Of a DNA stretch of 64,000 nucleotides, positions 37,266-47,905 are shown piece by piece; within the stretch, counting starts at the first letter, position 1, and every line of letters starts with the position of its first letter. Under the pieces are notes generated by a model. That model made no database searches, had not been told where the DNA came from, and saw nothing but the letters and a program-made list of their open reading frames with translations. The position numbers and the translations under genes are program-made. Where the stretch lies: assembly GCF_034387475.1 (NCBI RefSeq), contig NZ_JAXCIL010000002.1, forward strand, positions 744,001 to 808,000. Reading direction: 5' to 3'. The DNA comes from Pseudomonas sp. Teo4. GTDB lineage: Bacteria; Pseudomonadota; Gammaproteobacteria; Pseudomonadales; Pseudomonadaceae.

Positions 37266-38075
37266 TCAAACGGTGGCCTTGGCCGTCGGTTTACGGTTGT
37301 AGGCCCACCAGATCAGGAAGATGCCGCCAACGATCATCGGCACGCAAAGCAACTGACCCATGGTCAACCAGCCGAAGGCGATGTAGCCAAGCTGGGCGTC
37401 GGGTACCCGCACGAACTCCACGATGAAGCGGAAAATGCCGTAGAACAGCGCGAACATGCCGGAAACGGCCATGGTCGGACGCGGCTTGCGCGAGTACAGC
37501 CAGAGGATGACGAATAGTGCCACACCTTCAAGGGCGAACTGGTAAAGCTGCGACGGGTGACGTGGCAACTGGGCCGGGTCGCTGAACGGAGGGAAGATCA
37601 TCGCCCATGGCACGTCGGTGGCCTTGCCCCACAGTTCGGCGTTGATGAAGTTGCCAATACGCCCGGCGCCCAGGCCGATCGGCACCAGCGGGGCGACGAA
37701 GTCCATCAGTTCGAAGAACGACTTGTTATTACGCTTGCCGAACCACAAGGCCGCCAGCATCACACCGATGAAGCCGCCGTGGAACGACATGCCGCCCTTC
37801 CACACCTCGAAGATCAGCGTCGGGTTGGCCAGGTACTGGTGCAGGTCGTAGAACAGCACGTAACCCAGGCGCCCGCCAACGATCACCCCCATCGACAACC
37901 AGAACACCAGGTCCGAGAGCTTTTCACGGGACCAGGTGGGGTCAAAGCGGTTCAGACGGCGCGAAGCCAGCAGCCAGGCGCCGCCGATGCCGATCAGGTA
38001 CATCAGGCCGTACCAGTGGATTTTCAGCGGCCCGATGGCCACGGCCACGGGGTCTATCTGCGGGTAAGGCAGCAT
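37266..38075 (-). CDS. lgt: Prolipoprotein diacylglyceryl transferase
   Basis: Inner-membrane enzyme of 269 residues with about seven helices. The signature [18 protein letters not shown] and the motif [10 protein letters not shown] with the essential His are present. It transfers diacylglycerol from phosphatidylglycerol to the lipobox cysteine of prolipoproteins. It lies between a TSUP gene (16 bases upstream) and thyA. Confidence 0.96.
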   Translation of the reverse strand: MLPYPQIDPVAVAIGPLKIHWYGLMYLIGIGGAWLLASRRLNRFDPTWSREKLSDLVFWLSMGVIVGGRLGYVLFYDLHQYLANPTLIFEVWKGGMSFHGGFIGVMLAALWFGKRNNKSFFELMDFVAPLVPIGLGAGRIGNFINAELWGKATDVPWAMIFPPFSDPAQLPRHPSQLYQFALEGVALFVILWLYSRKPRPTMAVSGMFALFYGIFRFIVEFVRVPDAQLGYIAFGWLTMGQLLCVPMIVGGIFLIWWAYNRKPTAKATV

Positions 38076-38091
38076 GGAACTTCCTCTCGAT

Positions 38092-38874
38092 TCAAATCAA
38101 AAAGCTGAGGCCGACGCAGAACAGCAGTGCTGCGAACAGGCGTTTCAACAAACGTGGCGACAGCTTGTGCGCCAGGCGCGCGCCGAAGCGGGCGAAAAAC
38201 ATGCTGGTCACGGCAATGCCGACCAATGCCGGCAGGTACACATAACCCAGGCTGTGGGCCGGCAAGTGCTCCTCGTGCCAGCCCAGCCACATGAAGCTCA
38301 GGGCACTGGCCACGGCAATCGGCAGGCCGCAGGCTGAAGAGGTGGCCACCGCCTGCTGCATGGGCAGGCTGCGCCAGGTCAGGAACGGCACGGTCAGCGA
38401 ACCGCCGCCGATGCCGAAAATGGCCGAGGCCCAGCCAATCACACTGCCTGCACCCACCAGTGCAGGTTTGCCGGGGACGCCAAGGCTGGCCTTGGGCCTG
38501 AGGTCCAGGGCCATCTGCACGGCGATGATCAGCGCGAACACACCGATGATCTTCTGCAACTGCGGGCCCTGGATCAGCGAGGCCGTCTTGGCACCGACAC
38601 CGGCCCCGATAAGGATACCGAGGGTCATCCAGGCGAAGATCGGCCATTGCACCGCGCCCTTGCGCTGATGCTCGAGCACGGCGTTGATCGAGGTGAATAC
38701 GATGGTCGCCAGCGAAGTGCCGACGGCCAGGTGGGTCAACACCGAAGGGTCGAAGCCCTGCAGGGTAAAGCTGAACACCAGCACTGGCACGATGATGATG
38801 CCGCCGCCCACGCCGAACAGCCCGGCCAGTACGCCGGCGCACGCGCCCAACAGCAGATAGAGTACGAACTCCAT
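38092..38874 (-). CDS. TSUP family sulfite/anion exporter-like membrane protein
   Basis: Protein of 260 residues with eight or so helices. The N-terminal [15 protein letters not shown] and the mid-protein [12 protein letters not shown] are the paired motifs of the TauE/SafE family. The substrate is not known; relatives export sulfite, sulfoacetate or other small anions. The start is ATG 38874. The transcript probably continues into lgt. Confidence 0.85.
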   Translation of the reverse strand: MEFVLYLLLGACAGVLAGLFGVGGGIIIVPVLVFSFTLQGFDPSVLTHLAVGTSLATIVFTSINAVLEHQRKGAVQWPIFAWMTLGILIGAGVGAKTASLIQGPQLQKIIGVFALIIAVQMALDLRPKASLGVPGKPALVGAGSVIGWASAIFGIGGGSLTVPFLTWRSLPMQQAVATSSACGLPIAVASALSFMWLGWHEEHLPAHSLGYVYLPALVGIAVTSMFFARFGARLAHKLSPRLLKRLFAALLFCVGLSFLI

Positions 38875-39004
38875 TCGTCGCCCCCAAGGAAAACAATCCA
38901 GCATGGTAACGGATGCCGGGCTCGGGGCTCTAGTGAACTCTGTGACAGGATGGATCGGCGCCGCCCCAATGGGTAGAGTGGCGAAAAACACAGAGGCCCA
39001 ACCG

Positions 39005-39751
39005 ATGTGCCTGATCGTATTCGCCTGGCGGCCCGGGCATGCCCTGCCGCTGATCGTCGCGGCCAACCGTGACGAATTCTATGCCCGCCCCACCCAGGCT
39101 CTGGGGGCTTGGGAGGATGCACCTGGCGTGCACGCCGGACGTGATCTGGAAGCTGGCGGCACGTGGCTGGGCGTCGGGCCTGGAGGGCGCTTCGCCGCGC
39201 TCACCAATATCCGCGACCCCGGGCAGCCACTGGGGCCACGCAGCCGGGGCGAGCTGGTGGCGGCGTTTCTGCAGGGTGAGTTAGGGGTTGAAGGGTATCT
39301 CGACCAGGTGGCCAGCCGCAGTGGGCAGTATTCGGGGTTCAATCTGCTGGTGGGTGATCGTCACCAACTGGGTTACCTGCATGCCCGGGAAGCCGCGCCA
39401 CGACTGCTGGCTCCCGGGGTTTATGGGCTTTCCAATGCCGGGCTGGATACGCCATGGCCGAAGCTGGTGAAGGCGCGAAGCGGGCTGGAAGCATTACTGG
39501 AATCAGCAGACCCGCAGCGCATGCTGGCGTTGTTGGCCGATGCTGAACCGGCAGGGGATGGGGAATTGCCGGAGACGGGGGTTGGGCTGGCGACCGAGAA
39601 GCTGCTGTCGAGTGTGTTCATTGCCAGCCAGAACTATGGAACCAGGGCCAGCACTGTGCTGATTGTGGATGATCAAGGCAAAAGACGGATGATCGAACGC
39701 AGTTTCGGGCCGTTTGGTGGGCATTTAGGGGAAGTTGAGCTGGAAGTCTGA
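39005..39751 (+). CDS. NRDE (TANGO2-like) family protein
   Basis: Protein of 248 residues beginning MCLIVFAW, with the name motif ANRDEFYARPT. Eukaryotic TANGO2 is linked to Golgi organisation and heme or acyl-CoA handling; the bacterial role is unknown. Cys2 at the N-terminus resembles an Ntn-hydrolase nucleophile, which is only a suggestion. The start is ATG 39005; a longer frame upstream overlaps the divergent promoter region. Confidence 0.82.
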   Translation: MCLIVFAWRPGHALPLIVAANRDEFYARPTQALGAWEDAPGVHAGRDLEAGGTWLGVGPGGRFAALTNIRDPGQPLGPRSRGELVAAFLQGELGVEGYLDQVASRSGQYSGFNLLVGDRHQLGYLHAREAAPRLLAPGVYGLSNAGLDTPWPKLVKARSGLEALLESADPQRMLALLADAEPAGDGELPETGVGLATEKLLSSVFIASQNYGTRASTVLIVDDQGKRRMIERSFGPFGGHLGEVELEV

Positions 39752-39760
39752 CGCCTGCAC

Positions 39761-39840
39761 CGGCCTCATCGCCGGCAAGCCGGCTCCCACAGGTACTGCG
39801 GCGCGGTCCAAGTGGGAGCTGGCTTGCCAGCGATGGGGGC
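39761..39840. repeat. Inverted pair of REP sequences, GCCGGCTTGCCGGC class
   Basis: GGCCTCATCGCCGGCAAGCC and a diverged right unit (AGTGGGAGCTGGCTTGCCAG) between the convergent NRDE and ptsP genes. The right unit has compensating changes that keep its stem. Confidence 0.85.
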
Positions 39841-39850
39841 GATGCGGGAC

Positions 39851-42124
39851 TCAGAGGCTCTTGTTCGGCCCGATCATCCGCGCCAAGCCAAGGTTCTTCA
39901 GGGCCAACTGCAACGAGCTGTGGATAACCTGCGGGTTGTCATGGCCCATGGCCTCAGCCAACAGTTCCTTGGCCTTGCTCATGTTGATCTGGCGCAGCAT
40001 CCACTTCACCTTGGGCAGGTTGGTGGCGTTCATCGACAGGCTGTCGAAGCCCATGGCCATGAGCAGGATGGCCGCTGCCGGGTCACCGGCCATCTCACCG
40101 CAGATGCTCACCGGCTTGCCTTCGCCATGGGCGTCACGCACCACGGTATTCAGCGCCTGCAGCACCGCGGGGTGCAGGTAGTCGTACAGGTCGGCGACGC
40201 GTGGGTTGTTACGGTCGACCGCCAGCAGATACTGAGTCAAGTCGTTGGAACCCACCGAAAGGAAATCAACCTGGCGCGCCAGCTCCTTGGTCTGGTACAC
40301 CGCAGCCGGGATCTCGACCATCACGCCAACCGGCGGCATCGGCACGTCGGTGCCCTCGTCACGCACCTCGCCCCAGGCACGGTGGATCAGGTGCAAGGCT
40401 TCTTCCAGCTCGTGAATACCGGAAATCATCGGCAGCAGGATGCGCAGGTTGTTCAGGCCCTCGCTGGCCTTGAGCATGGCGCGGGTCTGGACCAGGAAGA
40501 TTTCCGGGTGGTCGAGGGTGACGCGAATACCGCGCCAGCCCAGGAACGGGTTCTCTTCCTTGATCGGGAAGTACGACAGTGCCTTGTCACCGCCGATGTC
40601 GAGGGTCCGCATGGTCACCGGCAACGGATGGAACGCCGCCAGTTGCTCGCGGTAGATCGCCAGCTGTTCCTTCTCACTGGGGAAGCGCTGGTTGATCATG
40701 AACGGTACTTCGGTGCGGTACAGGCCCACACCCTCGGCACCGCGCTGCTGGGCGCGGGCAACATCGGCCAACAGACCCGTGTTGACCCACAACGGCATGC
40801 GGTGGCCGTCCGGGGTCACGCAGGGCAGTTCGCGCAACGCATCGAGGCCCTGGGCGAGCTGGCGCTCTTCCTCCACCACATCGCTGTACTGCTTGCGCAA
40901 CACGTCGCTGGGGTTGGTGAACACCTCGCCTTTGTAGCCGTCGACGATCATTTCGATGCCGTCGACCTTGGAATACGGCAGGTCGACCAGGCCCATCACC
41001 GTCGGAATACCCATGGCCCGGGCCAGGATCGCGACATGCGAGTTGCCCGAACCCAGTACCGACACCAGCCCCACCAGCTTGCCCTCGGGCACTTCGCCGA
41101 GCATGGCCGGTGTCAGCTCTTCGCTGACCAGGATGGTGTTGTCGCCGTAGACCAGCGACTGCGAACGGGCCTCTTGCAGGTAAGCCAGCAGGCGCCGGCC
41201 GAGGTCTTTGACATCGGATGCGCGCTCGCGCAGGTAGTCATCGTCCATCAGCTCGAAGCGGCTGACGTGCTCGCCGACCACCTGGCGCAAGGCACCTTGC
41301 GCCCACTGGCCGGTCTTGATGACCTCCATTACCTCGCCACCCAGGGCGGCGTCTTCGAGCATCATCAGGTAGACATCGAACAACGCCCGTTCTTCCGGGC
41401 GCAGCTGCGTGGCCAGCTTGGCGGACAGCTTGCGCATGTCTTCGCGCACGCCTTCCAACGCGTTCTGGAACAGCTTGAGTTCGGCATCGACGTCATCGAC
41501 GGTCTTGTCCGGCACCACCTCGAGGTCTGCCGGCGGCAGCATGACCACAGCACGCCCGACTGCAGCACCCGGCGAGCCCGGCACGCCGACGAAGCGCGCC
41601 TCTTGAATGCCCTTGCCCTGACGCCCCAGGCCACGGATCGAACCCGTAGCCTCGGCATGGGCAATAACCCCGGCGAGCTGGGCGCTCATGGTGACCAGGA
41701 AGGCTTCCTCGCCCTCGTCGAACTGGCGGCGCTCCTTTTGCTGGATAACCAGAACGCCCACCACCCGACGGTGGTGAATGATCGGCGCACCCAGGAAGGA
41801 CGCGAATTTCTCTTCACCGGTTTCGGCGAAGTAGCGATAACGGGGGTGATCGGCGGCGTTTTCCAGGTTCAGCGGCTCTTCGCGGGTACCAACCAGGCCG
41901 ACCAGGCCTTCGTTGGGAGCCATGCTGACCTTGCCGATGGAGCGCTTGTTCAAGCCCTCGGTGGCCATGAGCACGAAACGGTTGGTTTCCGGGTCAAGCA
42001 GGTAGACGGAGCAGACCTGGCTGCCCATGGCTTCCTTGACGCGCAAGACAATGATACCCAACGCCGTCTTGAGATCTTTGGCGGAGTTCACTTCCTGGAC
42101 GATCTTGCGCAGCGTATTGAGCAT
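39851..42124 (-). CDS. ptsP: Phosphoenolpyruvate-protein phosphotransferase of the nitrogen PTS (EI-Ntr)
   Basis: Protein of 757 residues: an N-terminal GAF domain (about 1-150), the swivelling phospho-histidine domain with GSGNSHVAILARAMG, and the PEP-binding TIM barrel with RTEVPFM and the active cysteine in SICGEMAGDP. It passes phosphate from PEP to NPr and EIIA-Ntr, a regulatory cascade rather than sugar uptake. It is 22 bases downstream of rppH, as usual in gamma-proteobacteria. Confidence 0.95.
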   Translation of the reverse strand: MLNTLRKIVQEVNSAKDLKTALGIIVLRVKEAMGSQVCSVYLLDPETNRFVLMATEGLNKRSIGKVSMAPNEGLVGLVGTREEPLNLENAADHPRYRYFAETGEEKFASFLGAPIIHHRRVVGVLVIQQKERRQFDEGEEAFLVTMSAQLAGVIAHAEATGSIRGLGRQGKGIQEARFVGVPGSPGAAVGRAVVMLPPADLEVVPDKTVDDVDAELKLFQNALEGVREDMRKLSAKLATQLRPEERALFDVYLMMLEDAALGGEVMEVIKTGQWAQGALRQVVGEHVSRFELMDDDYLRERASDVKDLGRRLLAYLQEARSQSLVYGDNTILVSEELTPAMLGEVPEGKLVGLVSVLGSGNSHVAILARAMGIPTVMGLVDLPYSKVDGIEMIVDGYKGEVFTNPSDVLRKQYSDVVEEERQLAQGLDALRELPCVTPDGHRMPLWVNTGLLADVARAQQRGAEGVGLYRTEVPFMINQRFPSEKEQLAIYREQLAAFHPLPVTMRTLDIGGDKALSYFPIKEENPFLGWRGIRVTLDHPEIFLVQTRAMLKASEGLNNLRILLPMISGIHELEEALHLIHRAWGEVRDEGTDVPMPPVGVMVEIPAAVYQTKELARQVDFLSVGSNDLTQYLLAVDRNNPRVADLYDYLHPAVLQALNTVVRDAHGEGKPVSICGEMAGDPAAAILLMAMGFDSLSMNATNLPKVKWMLRQINMSKAKELLAEAMGHDNPQVIHSSLQLALKNLGLARMIGPNKSL

Positions 42125-42146
42125 GGCTCGGGGTCGAACTCCGTCG

Positions 42147-42626
42147 TCAGTCGCGCGTCAGCAGACGCGGTGCTAGCTCTTTCAGGGCGCGTCGGTAGAC
42201 CTCGCGCTTGAATGTCACTACCTGGCCCAGCGGGTACCAATAACTGACCCAGCGCCAGCCGTCGAACTCAGGCTTGCCGGTCAGGTCCATCCGCACCCGC
42301 TGTTCGTTACTTACCAGGCGCAGCAGGAACCACTTCTGCTTCTGGCCGATACACAGCGGCTGGCTGTGGGTACGCACCAGGCGTTGGGGTAAACGATAAC
42401 GCAACCAGCCACGGGTGCAGGCAAGAATTTCCACATCGTCGCGTTCAAGGCCAACTTCTTCGTTCAGCTCGCGGTACAGGGCATCTTCCGGCGTTTCGTC
42501 AGGGTTGATGCCACCCTGAGGAAATTGCCAGGCATCCTGGTTGATCCGCCGAGCCCATAGCACCTGCCCGGCATCATTCGTGAGAATGATCCCGACGTTA
42601 GGGCGAAAACCATCCGGGTCGATCAC
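42147..42626 (-). CDS. rppH: RNA pyrophosphohydrolase
   Basis: Nudix enzyme of 159 residues that removes pyrophosphate from mRNA 5' ends and starts decay. The Nudix box runs from about residue 38 ([20 protein letters not shown], then VG). The start is GTG 42626 ([10 protein letters not shown]), which gives the family length; an upstream frame adds non-conserved residues. It forms a unit with ptsP. Confidence 0.95.
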   Translation of the reverse strand: MIDPDGFRPNVGIILTNDAGQVLWARRINQDAWQFPQGGINPDETPEDALYRELNEEVGLERDDVEILACTRGWLRYRLPQRLVRTHSQPLCIGQKQKWFLLRLVSNEQRVRMDLTGKPEFDGWRWVSYWYPLGQVVTFKREVYRRALKELAPRLLTRD

Positions 42627-42766
42627 GGCAGCAACCTCGCAAACGCATGTCACCGCATTGTTCCACAAAGCTCACAAGCGCAGCAACGCGCCCGCCAAGC
42701 TTATGTGCAGCGAGGTGAAAACTCCGTATTCTGCGGGCTCCCTTGTGGCTGATGTGAGTGACCGCG

Positions 42767-43423
42767 ATGCGCCTGGCTTTATTCGACCTGGACAATACCC
42801 TCCTCGGTGGCGACAGCGACCATGCCTGGGGTGACTATCTGTGCGAACGCCGCATCCTTGACCCGATCGCCTACAAGCAGCGTAACGATGGTTTCTACCA
42901 GAGCTACCTTGCCGGTACTCTGGACCTGCAGGCCTACCTGGCCTTCTCGATGGAAATCCTTGCCGCGACCGCACCGGCCCAGCTCGACGAATGGCACCGG
43001 GACTTCATGCGCGACTGCATCGAGCCGATCATCCTGCCCAAAGCCGAAGCCCTTCTGCGCCAGCACCGCGAAGCCGGCGACAAGCTGGTGATCATCACCG
43101 CCACCAACCGCTTCGTCACCGCCCCCATCGCCCGCCGCCTGGGTGTGCGCACCCTGTTGGCCACCGAATGCGAAACCGTGGACGGTCGCTACACCGGGCG
43201 CAGTACCGATATACCGTGTTTCCGTGAAGGGAAGGTGACGCGTCTCAAGCGCTGGATGCTGGAGAATGGGTATGACCTGAAGGGGAGTTGCTTCTATAGC
43301 GACTCGATGAATGACCTGCCGTTGCTGGAGCAGGTGGAGCGGGCAGTGGCCGTGGACCCTGACCCGAACCTGCGGGCGGAGGCCGAGCGGCGGGGGTGGC
43401 AGGTGATGTCGCTGAGGGGTTGA
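42767..43423 (+). CDS. HAD-IB family phosphatase
   Basis: Protein of 218 residues. Motif I is [13 protein letters not shown] with both aspartates, motif II lies in VIITATN and the motif III/IV region is [14 protein letters not shown]. It belongs to the SerB-like subfamily (histidinol-phosphatase and phosphoserine-phosphatase relatives); substrate unknown. It is divergent from rppH. ATG 42767 is chosen over GTG 42758. A terminator follows. Confidence 0.85.
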   Translation: MRLALFDLDNTLLGGDSDHAWGDYLCERRILDPIAYKQRNDGFYQSYLAGTLDLQAYLAFSMEILAATAPAQLDEWHRDFMRDCIEPIILPKAEALLRQHREAGDKLVIITATNRFVTAPIARRLGVRTLLATECETVDGRYTGRSTDIPCFREGKVTRLKRWMLENGYDLKGSCFYSDSMNDLPLLEQVERAVAVDPDPNLRAEAERRGWQVMSLRG

Positions 43424-43430
43424 GGCCGCC

Positions 43431-43456
43431 AGGGCCGCTTTGCGGCCCTTTGCCTT
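43431..43456 (+). terminator. Intrinsic terminator after the HAD phosphatase gene
   Basis: AGGGCCGC-TTT-GCGGCCCT stem with a following TTGCCTT, eight bases after the stop. It may serve both convergent genes. Confidence 0.65.
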
Positions 43457-43880
43457 AAACCGGTTTTGCCCCCATCAGCCCCGCGATGGACAGCAAGCAC
43501 ACCCCACTGAACACCGCCAGCGCCAGGGTGAACTTCAAACCCACCACCTCGGCCTTGCGCAACCGATTCAAGCGCACCATCAACCACCACACCGCAAACG
43601 CGCCAAGGGTATAGATGACACTGGACGCCAGCACCCAGGTCTGCCCCAGCGGCCAGCCGACCAGATGCACCAGCCACCAGCCGGTGAACGGCATGCTCAC
43701 CAGGCACACCCCCATCAGCAGCCAGACGAATACCAGCGGCCTGCGCAGCAGCTTGCCATAGGCTTCGGCATCGCCCCGCCGGCGTGCCAGCACGGTCCAG
43801 ATCGCCAGGCCCAGCGCGCCCAGCAGCAACAGGGCAGTGGCAATGATGTGCAGGGCTTTGAGAGTTGTCAGATGTTCCAT
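43455..43880 (-). CDS. DUF2269 family membrane protein
   Basis: Protein of 141 residues with four predicted helices (ALHIIATALLLLGALGLAIW; PLVFVWLLMGVCLVSMPFTGWWLV; WVLASSVIYTLGAFAVWWLM; FTLALAVFSGVCLLSIAGL). This matches the DUF2269 layout. The function is unknown. ATG 43880 is used; GTG 43886 has a closer AAGGA. Confidence 0.75.
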   Translation of the reverse strand: MEHLTTLKALHIIATALLLLGALGLAIWTVLARRRGDAEAYGKLLRRPLVFVWLLMGVCLVSMPFTGWWLVHLVGWPLGQTWVLASSVIYTLGAFAVWWLMVRLNRLRKAEVVGLKFTLALAVFSGVCLLSIAGLMGAKPV

Positions 43881-43914
43881 GACCACATTGTCCTTAAGCA
43901 GGCGATTTTGCTGT

Positions 43915-43946
43915 GGCCTCTTCGCGGGTAAACCCGCGAAAGGGCC
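43915..43946. repeat. REP sequence, compact GCGGGTTTACCCGC class
   Basis: GGCCTCTTCGCGGGTAAACC continuing to CGCGAAAGGGCC; a single palindromic unit without the TGTGGGAG head, between ilvA and the DUF2269 gene. Confidence 0.75.
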
Positions 43947-43966
43947 ATCAGCCCTAGCTTAGCTGT

Positions 43967-45481
<1,515 letters not shown>

Positions 45482-45613
45482 CGGGAAAGCATCACTGGCC
45501 GCGGGACAAGGGCTGGGAGTCTACCCCAGCGCTACGTCGGGCGACCACAGCAAAGCCGCCCGAGCCGTTATACTAGGCAACTTTGAAACCGCCCTGCCCC
45601 TTTCGGAGCCCGC

Positions 45614-46288
45614 ATGACCCAGGACCAACTCAAACAGGCCGTCGCCCAGGCCGCTGTCGACTTCATTCTGCCCAAGCTGGATGAAAAGAGCGTCGTCGGC
45701 GTCGGAACCGGTTCGACCGCCAACTTCTTCATTGACGCCCTGGCCCAGCACAAGACCGCCTTCGACGGCGCGGTCGCCAGCTCCGAGGCCACTGCCCAGC
45801 GTCTGAAGGGCCACGGCATCCCGGTGTACGAGCTGAACAGCGTCAGCGAGCTTGAGTTCTACGTCGATGGCGCCGACGAAAGCGATGCGCACCTGAACCT
45901 GATCAAGGGCGGCGGCGCAGCCCTGACCCGCGAGAAGATCGTCGCCGCCGTGGCCAAGACCTTCATCTGCATCGCCGACGGCAGCAAGCTGGTGCCGGTG
46001 CTGGGCGCCTTCCCGCTGCCGGTCGAAGTGATCCCGATGGCCCGCAGCCACGTGGCGCGCCAGCTGGTGAAGCTGGGCGGCGACCCGGTCTACCGCGAGG
46101 GCGTGGTGACCGACAACGGCAACGTGATCCTGGACGTGCACAACCTGCAGATCACCAACCCGGTGGAGCTGGAAAGCCAGATCAACGCCATTGTCGGCGT
46201 GGTCACCAACGGCCTGTTCGCCGCCCGTCCCGCAGACCTGCTGCTGCTGGGCACTGCCGAAGGCGTGAAAAGCCTCAAAGCCGAGTAA
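45614..46288 (+). CDS. rpiA: Ribose-5-phosphate isomerase A
   Basis: Protein of 224 residues. [15 protein letters not shown] binds phosphate, [27 protein letters not shown] contains the catalytic Glu and Lys, and IADGSKLV is conserved. It interconverts ribose-5-phosphate and ribulose-5-phosphate. CGGAG precedes ATG 45614. A clear hairpin follows the stop. Confidence 0.96.
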   Translation: MTQDQLKQAVAQAAVDFILPKLDEKSVVGVGTGSTANFFIDALAQHKTAFDGAVASSEATAQRLKGHGIPVYELNSVSELEFYVDGADESDAHLNLIKGGGAALTREKIVAAVAKTFICIADGSKLVPVLGAFPLPVEVIPMARSHVARQLVKLGGDPVYREGVVTDNGNVILDVHNLQITNPVELESQINAIVGVVTNGLFAARPADLLLLGTAEGVKSLKAE

Positions 46289-46298
46289 TGGCTTCACG

Positions 46299-46330
46299 GC
46301 GCAGGCCCTTATCCACAGGGCCTGCGCTTT
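46299..46330 (+). terminator. Terminator of rpiA
   Basis: GCGCAGGCCCT-TATCCAC-AGGGCCTGCGC is an 11-bp perfect stem followed by TTT, ten bases after the stop. Confidence 0.75.
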
Positions 46331-46357
46331 CGTCACCGTCATCCCGCCTTCTATATA

Positions 46358-46407
46358 TATTCCAAAGAGTTAGTTCATAAACTCTTGATAAGCCATTAGG
46401 GTATATA
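46358..46407 (+). promoter_or_regulatory. Candidate sulfur-regulated promoter of the organosulfur operon
   Basis: TATTCCA (46358-46364), the dyad AGAGTT-AGTTCATA-AACTCT (46366-46385) and the A/T-rich TATATA (46402-46407), which could be the -10 box. No -35 box stands at normal spacing, so an activator is expected. The TATTCCA element also precedes the cystine symporter gene. CysB control is an inference. Confidence 0.4.
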
Positions 46408-46547
46408 CACCGGACCACCGGACCAGCAAATGTCTGTCGCGATCAGCTGAAGCGACGTTTCCACTTTGTGAGGTTAGGAATGGTCAGGATCACAATCACC
46501 CCAGTGCGCAACGCCAGGGCATTGAGTGCAGCCAAGGAGCGGCACTG

Positions 46548-47789
46548 ATGTCCAGCCAACCAAATACCCAATTCCACAGCGACCTCGACAGCTCGCCCCT
46601 GCTGCTGCCGGCCAAGGTCCTGCGCAACGACGCCGAAGCCCTGCAAGCCGCCCGCGAACTGGCCGCCAGTGCCCGTGAACAGGCGTCGCGCCGCGACCAG
46701 CAACGCAAACTGCCTTGGGCTGAAATCGAACAGTTCACCCGCAGCGGCCTGGGCAGCATCAGCGTACCCAAGGCCCACGGCGGCCCGGACGTTTCCTTTG
46801 CGACCATCGCCGAAGTGTTCCGCCTGATCAGCGCCGCCGACCCGGCCCTGGGGCAGATCCCGCAGAACCAGTTCGGCATGCTGCAGTTGCTGCGCCTCAC
46901 GGCCAGCGAAGCCCAGCAGGCGGTGATTTTCCGCAGCGTGCTCGATGGTTGGCGCATCGGTAACGCCGGCCCTGAACGGGGCACCAAGGACACCCTGACC
47001 CTCAAGGCCCGAATCACCCGCTCGGGTGACGGCTATCGCATCAGCGGTGAGAAGTTCTATTCCACCGGTGCCTTGTTCGCCCATTGGGTGGCGGTCAAGG
47101 CGCTGGACGATGAAGGCCGTCAGCGTCTGGCGTTCGTGCGCCGGGGCAGCCCGGGGCTGCGCATCGTCGACGACTGGTCGGGCTTCGGCCAGCGCACCAC
47201 CGCCAGCGGCACTGTGCTGCTGGACCAGGTGCCGGTGGAGGCCGACCTGGTCATCGACAACTGGCGCCAGCGTGACATTCCCAATATCCAGGGCGCTGCC
47301 TCGCAACTGATTCAGGCCGCAATCGACGCTGGTATCGCCGAAGCGGCAATTGAAGATGCCATCGCCTTCGTGCGCGACAAGTCCCGGCCATGGATCGAAG
47401 CCAAGGTCGAGCGAGCCAGCGATGACCCCTATGTGATCGCCGACATTGGCCGCCTGAAGCTGGAGCTCCATGCAGCCGAAGCCTTGCTGCGCAGGGCCGC
47501 GAAGGTGCTCGACGACGTCAATGCCGAACCGATCGATGCCGAAGCGGCAGCGCGCGCCTCCATCGCCGTGGCCGAGGCCAAGGTGCTCACTACCGAAATC
47601 TCGCTGCAGGCCAGCGAGAAGCTGTTCGAGCTGGCCGGCAGCCGCGCCACCCTTACCGAGTTCAACCTCGACCGCCACTGGCGCAATGCCCGGGTGCACA
47701 CGCTGCACGACCCGGTGCGCTGGAAGTACCACGCGGTGGGCGCTTACCACCTCAACGGCACCCTGCCTGCACGGCATTCCTGGATCTGA
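46548..47789 (+). CDS. SfnB family sulfur-acquisition oxidoreductase (copy 1)
   Basis: Protein of 413 residues with the acyl-CoA dehydrogenase fold, in the SfnB/DszC-type flavin monooxygenase group. Typical segments: PKAHGGPDVSFATIAEVFRLI, FYSTGALFAHWVAV, and the C-terminal DRHWRNARVHTLHDPVRWKYHAVG, which is shared with copy 2. Enzymes of this group oxidise sulfur in organosulfur compounds using reduced flavin supplied by a reductase; no reductase gene is present. First gene of the operon; a REP pair separates it from copy 2. Confidence 0.82.
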   Translation: MSSQPNTQFHSDLDSSPLLLPAKVLRNDAEALQAARELAASAREQASRRDQQRKLPWAEIEQFTRSGLGSISVPKAHGGPDVSFATIAEVFRLISAADPALGQIPQNQFGMLQLLRLTASEAQQAVIFRSVLDGWRIGNAGPERGTKDTLTLKARITRSGDGYRISGEKFYSTGALFAHWVAVKALDDEGRQRLAFVRRGSPGLRIVDDWSGFGQRTTASGTVLLDQVPVEADLVIDNWRQRDIPNIQGAASQLIQAAIDAGIAEAAIEDAIAFVRDKSRPWIEAKVERASDDPYVIADIGRLKLELHAAEALLRRAAKVLDDVNAEPIDAEAAARASIAVAEAKVLTTEISLQASEKLFELAGSRATLTEFNLDRHWRNARVHTLHDPVRWKYHAVGAYHLNGTLPARHSWI

Positions 47790-47813
47790 TCGGGCCGGGG
47801 CTGCTGCGCAGCC

Positions 47814-47872
47814 CAATCGCCGGCAAGCCGGCTCCCACAAACCCTGTAGGAGCCGGCTTGCCGGCGATTGGG
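47814..47872. repeat. Inverted pair of REP sequences inside the organosulfur operon
   Basis: AATCGCCGGCAAGCCGGCTC and TGTAGGAGCCGGCTTGCCGG with a four-base gap, flanked by GGGCTGCTGCGCAGCCC at 47797 and GGGCCGCAAAGCGGCCC at 47870. They fill most of the 116-base gap between the two SfnB-family genes and could lower expression of the distal genes. Confidence 0.88.
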
Positions 47873-47905
47873 CCGCAAAGCGGCCCCCAGCCCCTGGAGA
47901 ACACC

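Noticed and set aside
39812..42211. Open frame of about 799 codons antisense to ptsP
   Set aside because: It is a shadow of the ptsP coding frame; the sequence is His/Gln/Asp-rich without domains, and it crosses a REP sequence at its start.
46289..46547. Sigma-54 promoter for the organosulfur operon
   Set aside because: No GG-N10-GC element at -24/-12 was seen; the A/T-rich TATATA region is a better candidate.
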